Shown: in pieces, positions 32,286 through 33,453 of the stretch
Position numbering within the stretch: position 1 is the first letter of the stretch
Layout of the letters: each line of letters opens with the position of its first letter
From: Bacillota bacterium
GTDB taxonomy: Bacteria; Bacillota; Sulfobacillia; Sulfobacillales; JAIMBI01
NCBI GenBank assembly: GCA_021846505.1
Contig: JAJZWV010000041.1
Span: 1-33,453, forward strand
Direction: 5' to 3'
Length of the DNA stretch: 33,453 nt
Notes under the pieces: model-generated
The model's database searches: none
Seen by the model: only the letters and a program-made list of their open reading frames with translations
Told to the model about the DNA's origin: nothing
Program-made: the position numbers and the translations under genes

Positions 32286-33115
32286 CGGCACCCTCCGCCA
32301 CTTCGGCCGCCACCGCCCAAGCCACGGTGCTCGCCGTGCTGGCGGCGGTCGGCCGCCTGACCCCCAACCAGGCCGCGCGTGCCGCCGCCGTGACTCCCGC
32401 GCAGGCTGGCCGGCTGCTCGAGGCGGCTGTGCAGTCCGGCGGCGCCATCAAGTTTCAGGGCGCCTACTGGCACCCCGCATGCCCGCGCCGCCAAGCCCGC
32501 CACCGCGGGCTGACCGCTGACGCCTACCTCGCCCTCGCGGGGTGGCCCGAAGCGCTCGAGGTGGTGCCCAATCCGCCGGGGCTGGCCCAGCCCGACCTCA
32601 CCCTGCGCGTGGGCGGCGCCCACCTCTTGGCACTGGAGGCCGACACCGGCACGGAATCCTCGCGCCAGTGGCGCGAGAAGGCGGCGCGCTACAGCGCCGG
32701 CGGCCAAGGCTTTGACCTGGTGGCGGCCGTGGCGGAAAGTCCCGCCCGCGCGGCCCACATTCTGAAGTGGTGGCAGGGTGAGCCGCTGGCGCCCCCAGCC
32801 ATGGCCTGGGCGCTCGCGGACATTCCCGCCGCCGCACCGATCTTTATCCCCGCCGCCGCGGTCGACCCCGCCGCGCCTGCGCTGCCGCTGGCGCCCACGG
32901 CCGCAGATTGGGCGCGCTGGGCGGGTGGGCGCCCGTGGTTTCACGCTTACGATGGGGTGCTGTACCTGCCCACCACAGGCGACCCCCTGATCCAGCAGCT
33001 CCACCTCACTCCGCTGGGCCGTGAGCGGCGCCAGGCCTTTGACATTTGGTACTGGGAGATACCAAGCGGGAGCGCCACTGCCATCGTGTTCCCGTGGCGG
33101 AAGCAGCCCCGATGA
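32282..33115 (+). CDS. Replication-relaxation-like protein of a conjugative element
   Basis: The 277-residue protein resembles the replication-relaxation family (PF13814-type) found beside TraG-like ATPases on plasmids and ICEs of high-GC Gram-positives. The N-terminal 70 residues form a winged-helix-like domain (VLAVLAAVGRLTPNQAARAA, then VTPAQAGRLLEAAVQ and IKFQGAYW). The middle has DLTLRVGGAHLLALEADTGT followed by RQWREKAARYSAGG, like the nuclease-like core strand (E-x-D-x-G-T-E) and helix of that family. This supports a DNA-processing role, perhaps nicking or relaxation of the element's DNA, but catalysis is unproven. ATG 32282 overlaps the preceding stop, so it is translationally coupled to the coupling ATPase. 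Confidence 0.72.
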   Translation: MTAPSATSAATAQATVLAVLAAVGRLTPNQAARAAAVTPAQAGRLLEAAVQSGGAIKFQGAYWHPACPRRQARHRGLTADAYLALAGWPEALEVVPNPPGLAQPDLTLRVGGAHLLALEADTGTESSRQWREKAARYSAGGQGFDLVAAVAESPARAAHILKWWQGEPLAPPAMAWALADIPAAAPIFIPAAAVDPAAPALPLAPTAADWARWAGGRPWFHAYDGVLYLPTTGDPLIQQLHLTPLGRERRQAFDIWYWEIPSGSATAIVFPWRKQPR

Positions 33116-33193
33116 CCCTTAATCGCCTGTTGGTGTCTGCGGCCTGCGGGCCCCGGCAAGCCTCAGGGGACTACACTTGAGCGGGGTGATGGC

Positions 33194-33406
33194 ATGAGGG
33201 ACCGACGTGGCGGTTCGGCGCCGCCCATCAACAAGAACAAGCCGCCTGACGTGGCGCAGGGGGTTGTACCCGGGATCAAACGCAAGCCGGCCCAGATTCC
33301 CCTGCCGAACCCCGACAACCGCTCTTATCAGGTGGGGCGTAAAACCCCCGGCTTGAGCGCTGGGGATATGACCCGCGGTGGCCCTTGGAAACACCCGAAG
33401 GGCTGA
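33194..33406 (+). CDS. Small basic, proline-rich 70-residue ORF, unknown
   Basis: The ORF starts at ATG 33194 (weak GGGGTGATGG ribosome binding site), 78 bp after the replication-relaxation-like gene. The peptide is rich in Lys, Arg, Pro and Gly (for example NKNKPPDVAQ and IKRKPAQIPLPNPDN) with no known domain and no membrane segment. Its stop codon sits at the left arm of a strong nested hairpin. Position and charge suggest a small nucleic-acid-binding protein of the mobile element. It may instead be non-coding sequence belonging to the structured RNA at the window's end. Confidence 0.4.
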   Translation: MRDRRGGSAPPINKNKPPDVAQGVVPGIKRKPAQIPLPNPDNRSYQVGRKTPGLSAGDMTRGGPWKHPKG

Positions 33407-33434
33407 AAGCCCCGCAGGGGGGAAGCCCTTCGGG
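33394..33434 (+). repeat. Nested hairpin at the right window edge
   Basis: CCCGAAGGGCT (33394-33404) is perfectly complementary to AGCCCTTCGGG (33424-33434), and the interior holds a second hairpin CCCC-GCA-GGGG (33410-33420). There is no T-tract, so a simple intrinsic terminator is unlikely. It could be part of a structured RNA, the end of a mobile element, or a terminator-like hairpin used as an insertion site. The window ends 19 bp later. Confidence 0.6.
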
Positions 33435-33453
33435 CCCGTGAGGGCGAGCAGGT

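Noticed and set aside
33420-33453. 5' end of a group II intron
   Set aside because: The sequence after the hairpin begins GTGAG rather than GTGYG, and the window ends before any further domain could be tested.

Overview
The window is high-GC bacterial DNA (roughly two thirds G+C by eye) with strong GGAGG-type ribosome binding sites, frequent GTG/TTG starts and ATGA/GTGA start-stop overlaps. The glpX-rho pair, a bleomycin-hydrolase-like aminopeptidase, a type-5 uracil-DNA glycosylase and an NCS1 permease suggest a high-GC, possibly thermophilic Bacillota lineage (Sulfobacillus, Thermaerobacter or Symbiobacterium-like). That placement is inference from gene content, and no rRNA is present to settle it.

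Layout. 1-4868 (mostly minus strand): a DHA2-type MFS exporter cut by the window edge, with five tandem 9-bp repeats running into its ribosome binding site; a collapsed phosphinothricin-acetyltransferase-like pseudogene; a decayed second copy of aminopeptidase C beside an intact pepC; a TMEM165/GDT1-type transporter; a HesB/IscA-like protein. 5030-10621: a self-processing S58 (P1) peptidase, an exported beta-helix protein, an SDR oxidoreductase, a small selenoprotein of the SelW/SelT (Rdx) type, a CPBP membrane protease and a UGT-like glycosyltransferase. 10945-17773: a 20-codon leader ORF coupled to a GT-B glycosyltransferase, a TPR-like protein, a class V aminotransferase that overlaps it tail to tail, and a tight operon of pncA, two EamA transporters and udgB. 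17851-20959: glpX and rho on the minus strand. 21430-22790: a frameshifted ISL3 relic. 22860-26492: murJ, a GNAT acetyltransferase, a strong intrinsic terminator and an NCS1 permease. 27845-29227: a phosphomannomutase/phosphoglucomutase between two long stretches without a recognisable intact gene. 30771-33115: a VirD4/TraG-like coupling ATPase overlapping a replication-relaxation-like gene, which points to an integrated conjugative or plasmid-derived segment. The right end holds a 70-codon ORF whose stop lies at a nested hairpin.

The most notable item is at 8568-8804. A 78-residue Rdx-family protein has an in-frame UGA exactly where SelW carries selenocysteine (Cys-Thr-Ala-UGA). A hairpin 21 nt downstream fits the published bacterial SECIS rules. 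An ordinary gene finder would miss it because no uninterrupted ORF covers it.

A second theme is visible gene decay: the acetyltransferase, the pepC duplicate, the ISL3 transposase and the spacers around the mutase. No tRNA, rRNA or CRISPR array was seen.
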